43,324 nucleotides of DNA, taken from CAYNNP01 sp964398215 (GTDB lineage: Bacteria > Planctomycetota > Planctomycetia > Pirellulales > Pirellulaceae). The notes below the pieces were generated by a model. That model worked only from the letters and a program-made list of their open reading frames with translations. It was not told the origin of the DNA and did no database searches. Positions 26,401 to 34,264 of this stretch are shown piece after piece. The position numbers and the translations under genes were made by a program. The stretch covers positions 1 through 43,324 of the forward strand of contig CAYNNP010000028.1 of NCBI GenBank assembly GCA_964398215.1. The letters run 5' to 3'. Every line of letters starts with the position of its first letter. The first letter of the stretch is position 1.

Positions 26401-26955
26401 GGTAACGACGAAATTGATACCGACGGGTGGAACCAGCATCTTTCATTCAAAGTCAAGAATCAGCGACGCGTGCCGGATTTAAAAGACCTGATTTCAAATT
26501 CAATGTCGACCGACCAAGTGCAGGATCCACAAGAGCCGCCGAAGCTTGGTGCCTACGGTTTGTTGGACGCTGAGCGGTTGACCGAACTGCCGCCGCGGAC
26601 CTTGGCAATCATGATGACATTTCAGGGTGAAGCAGCCGAGCTATTGATGGAGGGCGAGTGCGGGATCCACACCTTCGGGCAGCTTAAATCGCCCAAGTCT
26701 GGTGCGAATTCGGTGCTGATCGCAAAGCACCATGGGGCGACTGTGAATTACGAAGCACCCGAATGGTTGGTGAAACGACAATTCCAGCTGGCTGCTGGTT
26801 CACCGCGACGGTTCTACGATGTGGATGAAAAATTGGTCAAGGACATGGTGGAAAAGGAGACCACGAGCAAGATCGACCGCAACGGCCAGTGGTTGCAGAG
26901 ATTGATTGAGCAAGAGATGGAACGTCGTATCTGGGCAGAGTTGGAGGAGAACTGA
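23494..26955 (+). CDS. Hsp100-like double AAA+ protein A with RF-like C-terminus
   Basis: A 1153-residue protein, first of three paralogues in an operon. Residues 1-150 form a beta/alpha module (SIELPLIITTYG, then IPALELTILA and a helix) shared with the next two proteins; there is no Clp N-domain. D1: Walker A GPSGVGKT (231-238), pore-loop equivalent SGQTGFGMW (268-276), Walker B equivalent IIHLGNL with GN in place of DE. D2 is canonical: GPTGVGKT (529-536), LVLLDEFEKAHP (592-603), sensor Asn638 (MTSNLG), RPELFNRID, GARPL sensor 2 (Arg740), but it lacks GYVG (RLIGDAIHPEG). A coiled coil follows (about 800-885), then a C-terminal region with ELLMEGECGIHTF that resembles release-factor PCRF domains. 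I chose ATG 23494 over TTG 23482 because it aligns with the start of protein C. The role is inferred: a remodelling ATPase with a non-hydrolysing D1. Confidence 0.9.
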   Translation: MPQSVSIELPLIITTYGSCSLVQPVGFPEFALASSNEPSVVRSVRRQIIKSCRMVLGTELVANLVRGEPQHLTIPVEIKPPKRNAAWRDAVNLNVDAIRWQQDDSLIINYIPALELTILASPDTDVDQLLKEQIRSALRRGEQWALPELMALGHGELSLKKTSNLTLQVPTPREIARADQDKPKSKTPTLSKVATRLRRKSLRPAFHREQEVQQLARLLATKDARSVLLVGPSGVGKTAVFHQWVRSAAQFSMKNVACWATDGSRLISGQTGFGMWQQQCLAMAEDAGRYPAIIHLGNLVELCESGRLRGSGGCGSLLAPKLADGRFQAIIECTPEQLSRVARLEPRLIAALTQLRIEEPTHEQTRSILLDAATSWKPVDISAELRRKRQRKNKKKRSRSKSTADQSMPVPVVEPVALEILDRLHRRFRTDAAAPGRPLAFFHALISQLRADETLDEKKVIEAFGRQTGLPNFLIDEDVRPDLDDIREQLRSQVLGQDQVIESLVDVVATLAADLSRGDRPLASMMLIGPTGVGKTETAKALSRLIYSDVSRLVRIDMSELSSGTAVGRLIGDAIHPEGMLTSAVRAQPFSLVLLDEFEKAHPSVFDLLLQVLGEGRLTDGQGRLADFRNSIVLMTSNLGVDTFRANPLGLAETQKQERYRNHFERQVREFLRPELFNRIDRVLSYDPLEQETVRKIAELRVTELKKRDGWHSYGNEINVSPEAMSRLAANGYQPQYGARPLARELDRQVVTPIAEAICDSGRQIRLNANVDLFAGDDQRIRIKTESARDSQNESQSNQVLLERATLLRRRGQLLDCCSAVRRLRNEYTQSNRRLKAKYKRAKTAEKKSRIRYGAEAAACTQIREQLNAVGRLCRELERAESKLLAKHYRSQTIDHAATGERLAELYDRLWRTLCEIRSGGPLDRQSLTLLMSGHKLNAANLLLLGYQKLVSEKEWTFQAHAIVPLEESGNDEIDTDGWNQHLSFKVKNQRRVPDLKDLISNSMSTDQVQDPQEPPKLGAYGLLDAERLTELPPRTLAIMMTFQGEAAELLMEGECGIHTFGQLKSPKSGANSVLIAKHHGATVNYEAPEWLVKRQFQLAAGSPRRFYDVDEKLVKDMVEKETTSKIDRNGQWLQRLIEQEMERRIWAELEEN

Positions 26956-26958
26956 GCG

Positions 26959-29900
26959 ATGCGAATTACGGTTCCCATTTATGTACAACAGCGACGAGAC
27001 AAAGGCTCTGCGCCGATCAATGCACAACCATTGTTCTTTGCTGCGCCCGACAAGAGCGGTAGTGATTTAGGCCGAGTGATTGCGGGGATCACGGACAGGC
27101 TCCGAGTGTTGCTGGCTGGGTTGGCGCGGGAACCAAACCACAAACCGTTGATGCGATGGCACTGCCCGGAAACGCTGGAATACCACACGACGAAACTTCA
27201 CTTAGATTTGAGCGATAGTACCGCCAAGTTGCGTTTGCTGATGGTGGTGATTCGTCGTGAAAACAAAACGCGGTGGGTTTTTTCACCAAGCATTCCAGAT
27301 CTATGGTTCGACGTGCGAGGTGACGAAGACATCGATAGGCGTGCGACAGAAGTCTACGAAGAATATTTTCGAGCGATCAGGAAAGAAGAACCGCAGTACA
27401 AGGTCGACGCGTCTGGCATCAAGGGAAAGGCGTGGATCGATTATGTGACGATCGATGTGCTTCCGAGCGTTCGTCCACCAAAGAAAGTGGATCCGCTGCG
27501 CGCTTTCTTGGGTGGCCAAGACGTGTCGGATGGTGCTGGCGAATTACGAAAGACGGGACGATGCTTGAATTGGATTGATATCGATCAGCTTGCGTCGCCC
27601 ATTGGCGTGGGGACCGACGTCAAAGGGCTTTGCAAGCTGCTGGAGGTTGGTGATCGACGCGGTGTTGTGTTGGTGGGCCCCGCTGGAAGCGGCAAAACAG
27701 CGCGCATCGAAGGCGCTGTTCGGCGGCGACGCGGCGAGCAAAAATCATCCGTCTACGGGCAAGTTTGGAATCTCTCGCCCGCGCGTTTGATCAGCGGCAT
27801 GTCCTATTTGGGTCAATGGCAAGAACGCGTTTTGTCGATCTTTAGGCACGCGCATCGATACGATCATGTACTGTATTTCGAGGACCTACTGGGGCTTTTC
27901 GAGGCCGGTAAAACTCGCGACAGCGCGATGTGCGTTGCCGACACGCTGCGGGCCCAACTGGACGTCTATCCGTTTCGTGTGCTCGCCGAAATGACTCCGG
28001 AAGCTTGGGCGATCTTGCGAGAGAAAGATCGTGCGCTGGCCGACCGATTCGTCGTTATGCCAACCAAGGCGATGGATGCGGATCAATCGCTCGAGATCAT
28101 GATCGGCGTCAAAAATCGGTTGGAAGCAAAGCATCGTTGTCGTTTCGATCTTGGTGTGCTGCCAGAGGTTATTTCGTTGTACGATCGATTCGAGCGCTCC
28201 AGTGTGCTGCCGGGCAAGGCGGTTGCAGCCATTGAACGCTTGGCGAGCCGTGCACGCGAAAAGGACGTTGTTCGCCAAGATGCACTCAATGAGTTTCAAT
28301 CACGCAGTGGACTTGAGCCAGCCATCATTGATCGGCACGCAAAAATTGATCGCGATCTGATTCGCAGCACGATTCGTCGGCAAGTCGTTGGACAGGACCA
28401 AGCCGTTGAAAGCTTGATCGATCGAATCTTGGTTGCTGCGGCTCGAATGAATGATCCAAATCGACCGCTCGGCACGTATCTGTTGGTTGGGCCAACGGGA
28501 GTCGGCAAGACTCAGTTGGCAAAAGCGGTTGCGTCCTGTCTGTTTGACGAAGAGGGGCTGATTCGATTGGACATGAATGAACTTGCCTCGCCCTCGGCGA
28601 CATCGCGGTTGGTGGGCACATTCGATGCGCCGGATGGGCTTTTGACCAGCGCGGTTAGGCGCCGGCCCAACGCAGTGCTGTTGCTGGATGAGATCGAAAA
28701 GGCGCATCCATCCGTTTTGGATGTGTTGTTACAAGCTCTGGGTGAGGCAAGGTTGAGCGATGCCAGAGGGCGTACCGTTGACATGAGTGGGCTGCTGATA
28801 TTGATGACCAGTAACCTTGGCTCTCGAGAATCTGGCCGTGGGAGAGGCTTTGGTGGCACTACCGAAGACACGATTGCGGAATCACATTTACGTGCTGCTC
28901 GCGATTTCTTTCGCCCCGAGTTTTTCAACCGAATCGATGACGTGCTGAGTTTTCATCGACTGAGTCCCGAAGTCATGCAGTCCATTGCATTGATGCAATT
29001 CCGCGATGTCCTTTCGCGAGACGGGCTGCAGCGCAGGAGCGTTTTGATCGATGTTGACCCCAACGCGATTCGCGAGACCGCCGCGCGCGGGTACGATCCT
29101 GCGATGGGCGCTCGCGCTTTGAAACGACAGATCGAACAAGACTTGGTTCAACCGGCTGCAGAAGTTTTGGCTGCCACCAAAACTGATCAGCCAACGATGT
29201 TGCGTCTTTACCTGGACGGAAAAACCGTACGCACCAAATGGCAGCCGATTGATTATGAAAAGAAACCGGCGCCGCAGCCTGAGTTGTCAATTGAAGAGTT
29301 GTGTGGCTATGCCCGAGGCTGGCTGGATGACGTTGCCGAGAAAGTCGATGGTGGTCCGCTGAGTTTTGAGGTTGGAGTTAGTGGTGTTGATACCCATTCG
29401 CTAGAAACGATGACGCTCAGAGATTCGCTTCAGCAATGCTACGAATCGCTACGCGTTCTAGAGGATGCGAAGTCACGGCCGCGAATGGATCGAGCGCAAC
29501 CAAGCCCAGTGCCACAGCCGAGGGCCAAATGTGAATACGGTGTAACGATTGACATGAGAGATGTTCGTGCGATCTCGGATATCGAAGACTACATGCGTGA
29601 GACGTTGATCGAAAGGAAACCGGGCGAACTGGACGACCACCGCGACCGTTTGATCGATGATCTTAGTCGATTGAAAGGTCAGCTAAAGGCACAGGGTAGT
29701 TCATCGACTTGGTTGGTGTGGCTGCGTTGGTTCGGTGAAGAATTGGCGACGGAGATGCCCGTAAGCAACGCCATTTTTTCGGCGCGCCTGAGAGCCGCGT
29801 TCGAGCATTGGTTGGTCACGGAAGAGGATTTGTTGGTTGAACCGGTGGACGCCCAGGAAGGAAATCTGTTTAAAGTTTCTGGCGCATTGGGGCTGGCATC

Positions 29901-30210
29901 TGTTGAGGAACTTGCGGGCGGGTGGATGGTCATTTCCGGTGGCAGAATGAGCATGTCGGATGTCCGAATTCGCCCCGTCACCCACGGACAGAGTATTGAA
30001 AATGCGGTCCAAGGGTGGCAAGCCGAAATTATCCGCGAAGCAATCGCGCCGGTGCGGCGTGTCATCCAGCGCAATCAATCGCAAGTTGATTTGCGAACAG
30101 GTCACGCTGTCAAAGATGACATGGGAATCGAGTCGATTACCAAACTATTGAACTTAAGTAGGCGCGTTGCTCCGTTGCAAAACAGTGATTCGTCGGAGGC
30201 TCTGCAATGA
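26959..30210 (+). CDS. Hsp100-like double AAA+ protein B
   Basis: A 1083-residue paralogue starting three bases after gene A's stop, with GGAGGA (26944-26949) inside the end of gene A as ribosome site. Residues 1-145 are the shared N-module (RITVPIYVQQ; FSPSIPDLWFDV then helix). D1: GPAGSGKT (240-247), pore loop SGMSYLGQW (279-287), Walker B LYFEDLLGLF with the acids swapped to E-D, and the REKDRALADRF segment that holds the trans arginines in ClpB. D2: VGPTGVGKT (Walker A at 511-518), VLLLDEIEKAHP, MTSNLG (Asn619), RPEFFNRID, GARAL (Arg719); the GYVG pore loop is absent (RLVGTFDAPDG). An unrecognised C-terminal extension of about 330 residues follows. D1 is the most ClpB-like of the three, so B may be the subunit with an active first ring. 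No ClpP-docking IGF/IGL loop is visible. Confidence 0.9.
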   Translation: MRITVPIYVQQRRDKGSAPINAQPLFFAAPDKSGSDLGRVIAGITDRLRVLLAGLAREPNHKPLMRWHCPETLEYHTTKLHLDLSDSTAKLRLLMVVIRRENKTRWVFSPSIPDLWFDVRGDEDIDRRATEVYEEYFRAIRKEEPQYKVDASGIKGKAWIDYVTIDVLPSVRPPKKVDPLRAFLGGQDVSDGAGELRKTGRCLNWIDIDQLASPIGVGTDVKGLCKLLEVGDRRGVVLVGPAGSGKTARIEGAVRRRRGEQKSSVYGQVWNLSPARLISGMSYLGQWQERVLSIFRHAHRYDHVLYFEDLLGLFEAGKTRDSAMCVADTLRAQLDVYPFRVLAEMTPEAWAILREKDRALADRFVVMPTKAMDADQSLEIMIGVKNRLEAKHRCRFDLGVLPEVISLYDRFERSSVLPGKAVAAIERLASRAREKDVVRQDALNEFQSRSGLEPAIIDRHAKIDRDLIRSTIRRQVVGQDQAVESLIDRILVAAARMNDPNRPLGTYLLVGPTGVGKTQLAKAVASCLFDEEGLIRLDMNELASPSATSRLVGTFDAPDGLLTSAVRRRPNAVLLLDEIEKAHPSVLDVLLQALGEARLSDARGRTVDMSGLLILMTSNLGSRESGRGRGFGGTTEDTIAESHLRAARDFFRPEFFNRIDDVLSFHRLSPEVMQSIALMQFRDVLSRDGLQRRSVLIDVDPNAIRETAARGYDPAMGARALKRQIEQDLVQPAAEVLAATKTDQPTMLRLYLDGKTVRTKWQPIDYEKKPAPQPELSIEELCGYARGWLDDVAEKVDGGPLSFEVGVSGVDTHSLETMTLRDSLQQCYESLRVLEDAKSRPRMDRAQPSPVPQPRAKCEYGVTIDMRDVRAISDIEDYMRETLIERKPGELDDHRDRLIDDLSRLKGQLKAQGSSSTWLVWLRWFGEELATEMPVSNAIFSARLRAAFEHWLVTEEDLLVEPVDAQEGNLFKVSGALGLASVEELAGGWMVISGGRMSMSDVRIRPVTHGQSIENAVQGWQAEIIREAIAPVRRVIQRNQSQVDLRTGHAVKDDMGIESITKLLNLSRRVAPLQNSDSSEALQ

Positions 30211-32495
30211 CAGCCATCAAAGTTCCAGTACTGATCACACAGTACGCTACCGATTTGTTCGTCGCGAAAGTAGTCGATGGTCCAGGTGCGGACGTAAGTG
30301 CGCCGACCGCATCGGAGGCTTATGCGCTGGTGCAACGTCACTTGAAACAACAGGCGAAACGCGAGCCGTATCAATACTGGCCCAAAATCGACAAGTACGA
30401 TTTGAGAACGGGAACTGCGAAAGTGCGGTTGTTCTATCGCGACGGCAAACGCCAATTTCCAGCGAGTCGCGAGATGAAGATTCCGATCCGCTACGTTGTC
30501 GGCGAGTACGTCGATAATAGCGTCGAATGCTTCTTGACCGATTTTGACATTGTTTTTCACTGCCCAGCGATTCGCGAGTTACCGCAATTGATTGACGAGG
30601 CTGTGCGCGGTGCTGCTGCAAGAGTTGATTCTCGTTTTCTAGCAGCCAGCACGCCGCCCCCGAAATCGGAATTGCGGATCGTGCGTCTACGACTAAAGAA
30701 ACGGAAGCACAGGTCGAACGCCGACGATACGGAAACGCTGGCAATCGTCGCGGATCCGATCGACAAACCAAACCGAAAACGCAAGTCGTCTGTTCCAATC
30801 CGGCATCGTGACAAAGAGAGCATTGCGCTCGCGGCAGCGATTGCCGATTCAAGCGTGTTGCTGGTTGGTGATGCTGGCTGCGGCAAGACGTCGATCGTAA
30901 AGAAAGCCGCGACTTTGCATCGTGACAGGGCTCTGGCAGAGCACTTAGAGCAACGCAAGCCGCCTCCGCCTCCGTTGGTCTGGGAGAGTTCCGCTGAGAA
31001 TTTGATTGCGGGAATGCAATATTTGGGCGAATGGGAACAGCGTCTTGAAGAAGTCATTTCAAACTTGGAGTCGATTGGCGGCATCTTGTTTGTTACGTCG
31101 CAGATTGATCTCGTGCGTCTGGGTGGATCTTTGCCAACGAACTCGCTGGCCGCTTTTCTGATGCCCTACATGCAGCGCGGCGAACTGAAGCTAGTCACCG
31201 AAACCACGCCAGAAGAATTGGATGCCGCCAGACGGCTGTTGCCTGGGTGGATTGAGTGTTTTCGTGTCATCAACGTGCCCAAATTGAATCATGAACAGAC
31301 TCGTGATATCGCTGACACCATGCTGAACGAAGCGGCGCGCAATCATCGTCTTGAGGTTGACGAAGCAGCAGGTGAAACAGCCACGCGATTATTCGCTCAA
31401 TTCATGCCCTACCAATCACCACCCAAAGGAGTTGTGCAGTTGGTCAGCGACGTGATTGGGCAAGCAAGACAGATTCCCAATACAAGTTCGGAATCTGAGC
31501 AATCAAAAATTGGTACATCAATGGTTGTGAATCAGTTCACGCGTTTGACTGGTTTGCCAGAATCAATCTTGAAAGACTCTCTGACGATGTCTGGCGATGA
31601 GGTTCGTGGTCAATTGCAGCGCGATGTCATTGGACAAGAATCAGCGGTCCGTTCAGCATCGAATGTTGTGCTTCGATTGAAGGCGGGGCTGTGCGATTCG
31701 AAACGCCCAATTTCAACGATGTTGTTTTGTGGACCAACGGGCGTGGGAAAAACGCAGTTGGCCCGAACGCTAGGTGACTTTCTTTTTGGTCAAGCCGTGC
31801 GCGAGGAAAAGACGCTGATTCGATTGGACATGAGCGAATACGCGAGCTGGGATTCCGTGGATCGATTCATGATCGGCGCCGACGGCGAAGTGGCTACGTG
31901 GATTGCTCGATTGCGCGAGCGTCCAATGTCCGTTGTTCTGTTCGACGAATTCGAGAAAGGGTCATCAGAAGTTCACGATTGTCTTTTGTCAGGCCTGGAC
32001 GAAGGTCGAATCACCGATCGTTTTGGACGAACGACGACGCTGTGTGGCGCGATCGTTATTTTGACTAGCAACGTTGGTTCCAAAAGCAATGCGCAAGTCG
32101 GGTTTCAGGTTGACGATCGCCGGGCTCTGAATCGAGCGATTGAGCAAGAGTTTCGCCCCGAGTTCTTGAATCGTTTGGACGAAATCGTAACCTTCGATCC
32201 GTTGTCCGAAGAACACATTCAGTTGATCGTAGAGAAAGAACTGAAAGCATTGGCCCAGCGCGAGACGCTGCGAATGCGACGAGTGAAATTGACGTGGGAC
32301 GAATCGGTTGTCCAATCGCTTGCATCAATCGGGTTTGATCCGTTGCTGGGAGCGAGACCGCTACAGCGAGCGATCGAACGTGAAGTCGTCGCCAAAGTTG
32401 CAAGGCAGTTGTTGGAAACAGACCATACTCAAGAACAAATCACGATCGATTTGCGCCAGCTGATTCACACCGGGTCAGTCCAAGATCCGAATTGA
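30207..32495 (+). CDS. Hsp100-like double AAA+ protein C (short form)
   Basis: A 762-residue paralogue overlapping gene B by ATGA (30207-30210), with GGAGG seven bases upstream. The N-module (1-140) is the clearest of the three: IKVPVLITQYATDLFVAKVVDGPG then SEAYALVQRHLKQ is HicB-like, followed by a related unit (KIPIRYVVGEYVDNS, TDFDIVFHCP, LPQLIDEAVR). D1: GDAGCGKT (221-228), pore loop AGMQYLGEW, Walker B equivalent ILFVTSQIDL with TS in place of DE; the segment equivalent to the trans arginines is LLPGWIECF and lacks them. D2: CGPTGVGKT (Walker A at 509-516), VVLFDEFEKGS, LTSNVG (Asn622), RPEFLNRLD, GARPL (Arg717); GYVG is absent (RFMIGADGE). It ends straight after D2, without the long extension of A and B. 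D1 is predicted to bind but not hydrolyse ATP. Confidence 0.9.
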   Translation: MTAIKVPVLITQYATDLFVAKVVDGPGADVSAPTASEAYALVQRHLKQQAKREPYQYWPKIDKYDLRTGTAKVRLFYRDGKRQFPASREMKIPIRYVVGEYVDNSVECFLTDFDIVFHCPAIRELPQLIDEAVRGAAARVDSRFLAASTPPPKSELRIVRLRLKKRKHRSNADDTETLAIVADPIDKPNRKRKSSVPIRHRDKESIALAAAIADSSVLLVGDAGCGKTSIVKKAATLHRDRALAEHLEQRKPPPPPLVWESSAENLIAGMQYLGEWEQRLEEVISNLESIGGILFVTSQIDLVRLGGSLPTNSLAAFLMPYMQRGELKLVTETTPEELDAARRLLPGWIECFRVINVPKLNHEQTRDIADTMLNEAARNHRLEVDEAAGETATRLFAQFMPYQSPPKGVVQLVSDVIGQARQIPNTSSESEQSKIGTSMVVNQFTRLTGLPESILKDSLTMSGDEVRGQLQRDVIGQESAVRSASNVVLRLKAGLCDSKRPISTMLFCGPTGVGKTQLARTLGDFLFGQAVREEKTLIRLDMSEYASWDSVDRFMIGADGEVATWIARLRERPMSVVLFDEFEKGSSEVHDCLLSGLDEGRITDRFGRTTTLCGAIVILTSNVGSKSNAQVGFQVDDRRALNRAIEQEFRPEFLNRLDEIVTFDPLSEEHIQLIVEKELKALAQRETLRMRRVKLTWDESVVQSLASIGFDPLLGARPLQRAIEREVVAKVARQLLETDHTQEQITIDLRQLIHTGSVQDPN

Positions 32496-32497
32496 GT

Positions 32498-32526
32498 CCC
32501 AGAAAGTTAGCAGTGCGAATTCTGGG
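32498..32526. terminator. Bidirectional hairpin between convergent genes
   Basis: CCCAGAA (32498-32504) and TTCTGGG (32520-32526) are perfect inverted arms around a 15-base loop. They begin two bases after the stop of AAA+ gene C and lie 18 bases from the end of the convergent sufS gene. There is no long T run, so termination efficiency is uncertain. Confidence 0.45.
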
Positions 32527-32543
32527 CAGCAATCGTCCGCCAT

Positions 32544-33818
32544 CTACTGAGTCAGGCGGGAGCGGCGTCGTCGGCCCGTGGAAGCGAATTTGTTCCGCAC
32601 TTCTTCAACGGCGTTGACGAATCGTTCAACTTCGTCATCCGTGTTGTAGAAGTAAAAGCTGGCGCGGTTGGACGAATTCACCTTCAATGCCTTGTGAAGC
32701 GGCATCGTGCAGTGGTGTCCGGCGCGAACAGCGATCCCTTTTGTGTCTAGCCATTGAGCAACATCGTGGGCATGAACGCGATCGATCGTAAAGCTCAGGA
32801 TTCCATTGGTTTTTTCGGTCGGTCCCAGGATGCGGACGCCTTCGATATCGCGGAGCTTGCGGTCAGCTTGGACGCAGAGTGATTTTTCGTACTCGTGAAT
32901 TCGATCGAGGCCCACCGCTTGGATGTAGTCGATTGCAGCAGCTAGGCCGACAGCTTCCGCGATTGGGGGCGTGCCCGCTTCAAACTTTTCTGGCAGTCCA
33001 GCAGGCTTGAATCCTGATGTCGTGACCTCGCTGATCATCGCACCGCCGCCCATGAACGGAGCCATCGAATCGAGGATCGCTTCTTTGCCGTACAAGACTC
33101 CGATGCCGGTTGGGCCGCAGAGTTTATGTCCGCTGAAAGTGACGAACTCCGCGTCCCAATCTTTTACATCGACTACCGAATGTGGAGCCGCCTGGGCAGC
33201 GTCAACTAGGACTGTGGCGCCGGCTTCATGAGCCATCGTGGTCCATTGCTTGACCGGTGTTTCGGTTCCCAGCACATTGCTGGCAGCGGTGAATGCAAAT
33301 AGCTTTGGTTGAAATGCCTCCAGCGCTTCAGCGACTTGGGTTTCGCTAATCGTAAAGTCGTCTTGAAGTGGTAGGAATTCTATTTTGAAACCGATCTGCT
33401 GCGCCAGTTGTTGCCAAGGCACAATGTTGGCATGGTGTTCAGCGATTGTCAGCAACACGGTATCTTGCGCGGTAAGATTCTCGCTGCCCCAGCTTCGTGC
33501 CACCGTATTGATGGCGGCTGTTGTGCCTGAACAGAACACGACTTCGCGATGTGAATTCGCCGAAACAAAATCCGCTGTCTTCACTCGAGCGGCTTCGTAG
33601 TCAGCGGTGGCTTCTTCGCTAAGCGTGTGAATTCCGCGATGCACATTTGCGTATCGATTGCGATACAGTTCGCTGATGGCTTCGATGACAGCGGTTGGCC
33701 GCTGTGTACTGGCAGCGTTATCCAGAAAGGCTAGCCGAGCACCACTAGCGACTTGTCGGTTCAGGATCGGAAAATCGGCTCGCAAGCGATCGACGTCATC
33801 AGCAGTTAAGTTACTCAA
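32544..33818 (-). CDS. sufS: Cysteine desulfurase SufS
   Basis: A 424-residue PLP-dependent group II cysteine desulfurase, which takes sulfur from cysteine for Fe-S cluster assembly. Visible features: LDNAASTQRP near 32-41, VHRGIHTLSEEAT, HH at 128-129 (AEHHANIVPWQ), PLP lysine Lys232 in SGHKLCGPTGIG, FEAGTPPIAEAVG, and the active-site Cys370 in RAGHHCTMPLHKAL. Length is usual for SufS. Its ATG overlaps the end of the upstream sufU gene by four bases (ATGA), so the two are translationally coupled, which fits the known SufU-to-SufS sulfur transfer. The C-terminal tail GRRRRSRLTQ is unusually basic. Confidence 0.96.
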   Translation of the reverse strand: MSNLTADDVDRLRADFPILNRQVASGARLAFLDNAASTQRPTAVIEAISELYRNRYANVHRGIHTLSEEATADYEAARVKTADFVSANSHREVVFCSGTTAAINTVARSWGSENLTAQDTVLLTIAEHHANIVPWQQLAQQIGFKIEFLPLQDDFTISETQVAEALEAFQPKLFAFTAASNVLGTETPVKQWTTMAHEAGATVLVDAAQAAPHSVVDVKDWDAEFVTFSGHKLCGPTGIGVLYGKEAILDSMAPFMGGGAMISEVTTSGFKPAGLPEKFEAGTPPIAEAVGLAAAIDYIQAVGLDRIHEYEKSLCVQADRKLRDIEGVRILGPTEKTNGILSFTIDRVHAHDVAQWLDTKGIAVRAGHHCTMPLHKALKVNSSNRASFYFYNTDDEVERFVNAVEEVRNKFASTGRRRRSRLTQ

Positions 33819-34264
33819 GATTCTTCGCTCAAACTTGGCCCGCCAAAGTTGGGGCCTTCGTCCAGATCGTCGGCCATTTCATCGACCGGTGCATGAACGG
33901 CGCTTTGCAAGACTCGCCACGGCAGTAGACAGCACTTTTGGCGGTTCGGAGTCAATTTTGGTCCGAACAGATCCAGCATTTTTTGGGCTGCGAATTCCTT
34001 GGCTTCTTCGACAGTCTTGCCTTCAATCGCTTCCATCAACATGGATGCAGACGACTGGCTAATCACACAGCCCTCGCCATCGAACCAGGCTTCGACGATT
34101 TTGTCGTCCGACGACAGTTTGAGTTCGATTTGAACAACATCGCCGCACAGTGGATTATTCCCCTCGTCGGCATGCGTTGCCCCCTCGCAGGACCCTCTGT
34201 GATAGGGGTCCTCGTAGTGATCTAAAACGTGTTCTTCGTAGATGTCTTGGTCGTTGGATGACAT
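33815..34264 (-). CDS. sufU: Fe-S assembly sulfur acceptor SufU
   Basis: A 149-residue SufU/IscU-family protein. Conserved cysteines are Cys40 (NPLCGD, with Asp42), Cys66 (DGEGCVISQSSASML) and Cys111/Cys112 (KCCLLPWRVL). The start is ATG 34264 (MSSNDQDIYEEHVLDHY), which matches the family's N-terminus; the frame stays open to a start-like codon 105 bases further upstream, but that extra sequence is unlike the family. SufU receives persulfide sulfur from SufS. It is followed directly by overlapping sufS; no sufB, sufC or sufD gene is in the window, so the rest of the pathway must be elsewhere. Confidence 0.93.
   Translation of the reverse strand: MSSNDQDIYEEHVLDHYEDPYHRGSCEGATHADEGNNPLCGDVVQIELKLSSDDKIVEAWFDGEGCVISQSSASMLMEAIEGKTVEEAKEFAAQKMLDLFGPKLTPNRQKCCLLPWRVLQSAVHAPVDEMADDLDEGPNFGGPSLSEES

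Noticed and set aside
23494..32495. AAA+ trio as type VI secretion ClpV or as ClpA/ClpC protease subunits
   Set aside because: No other type VI genes are nearby, no Clp N-domain is recognisable, no ClpP-docking IGF/IGL loop was seen in D2, and no clpP or clpS gene is present.
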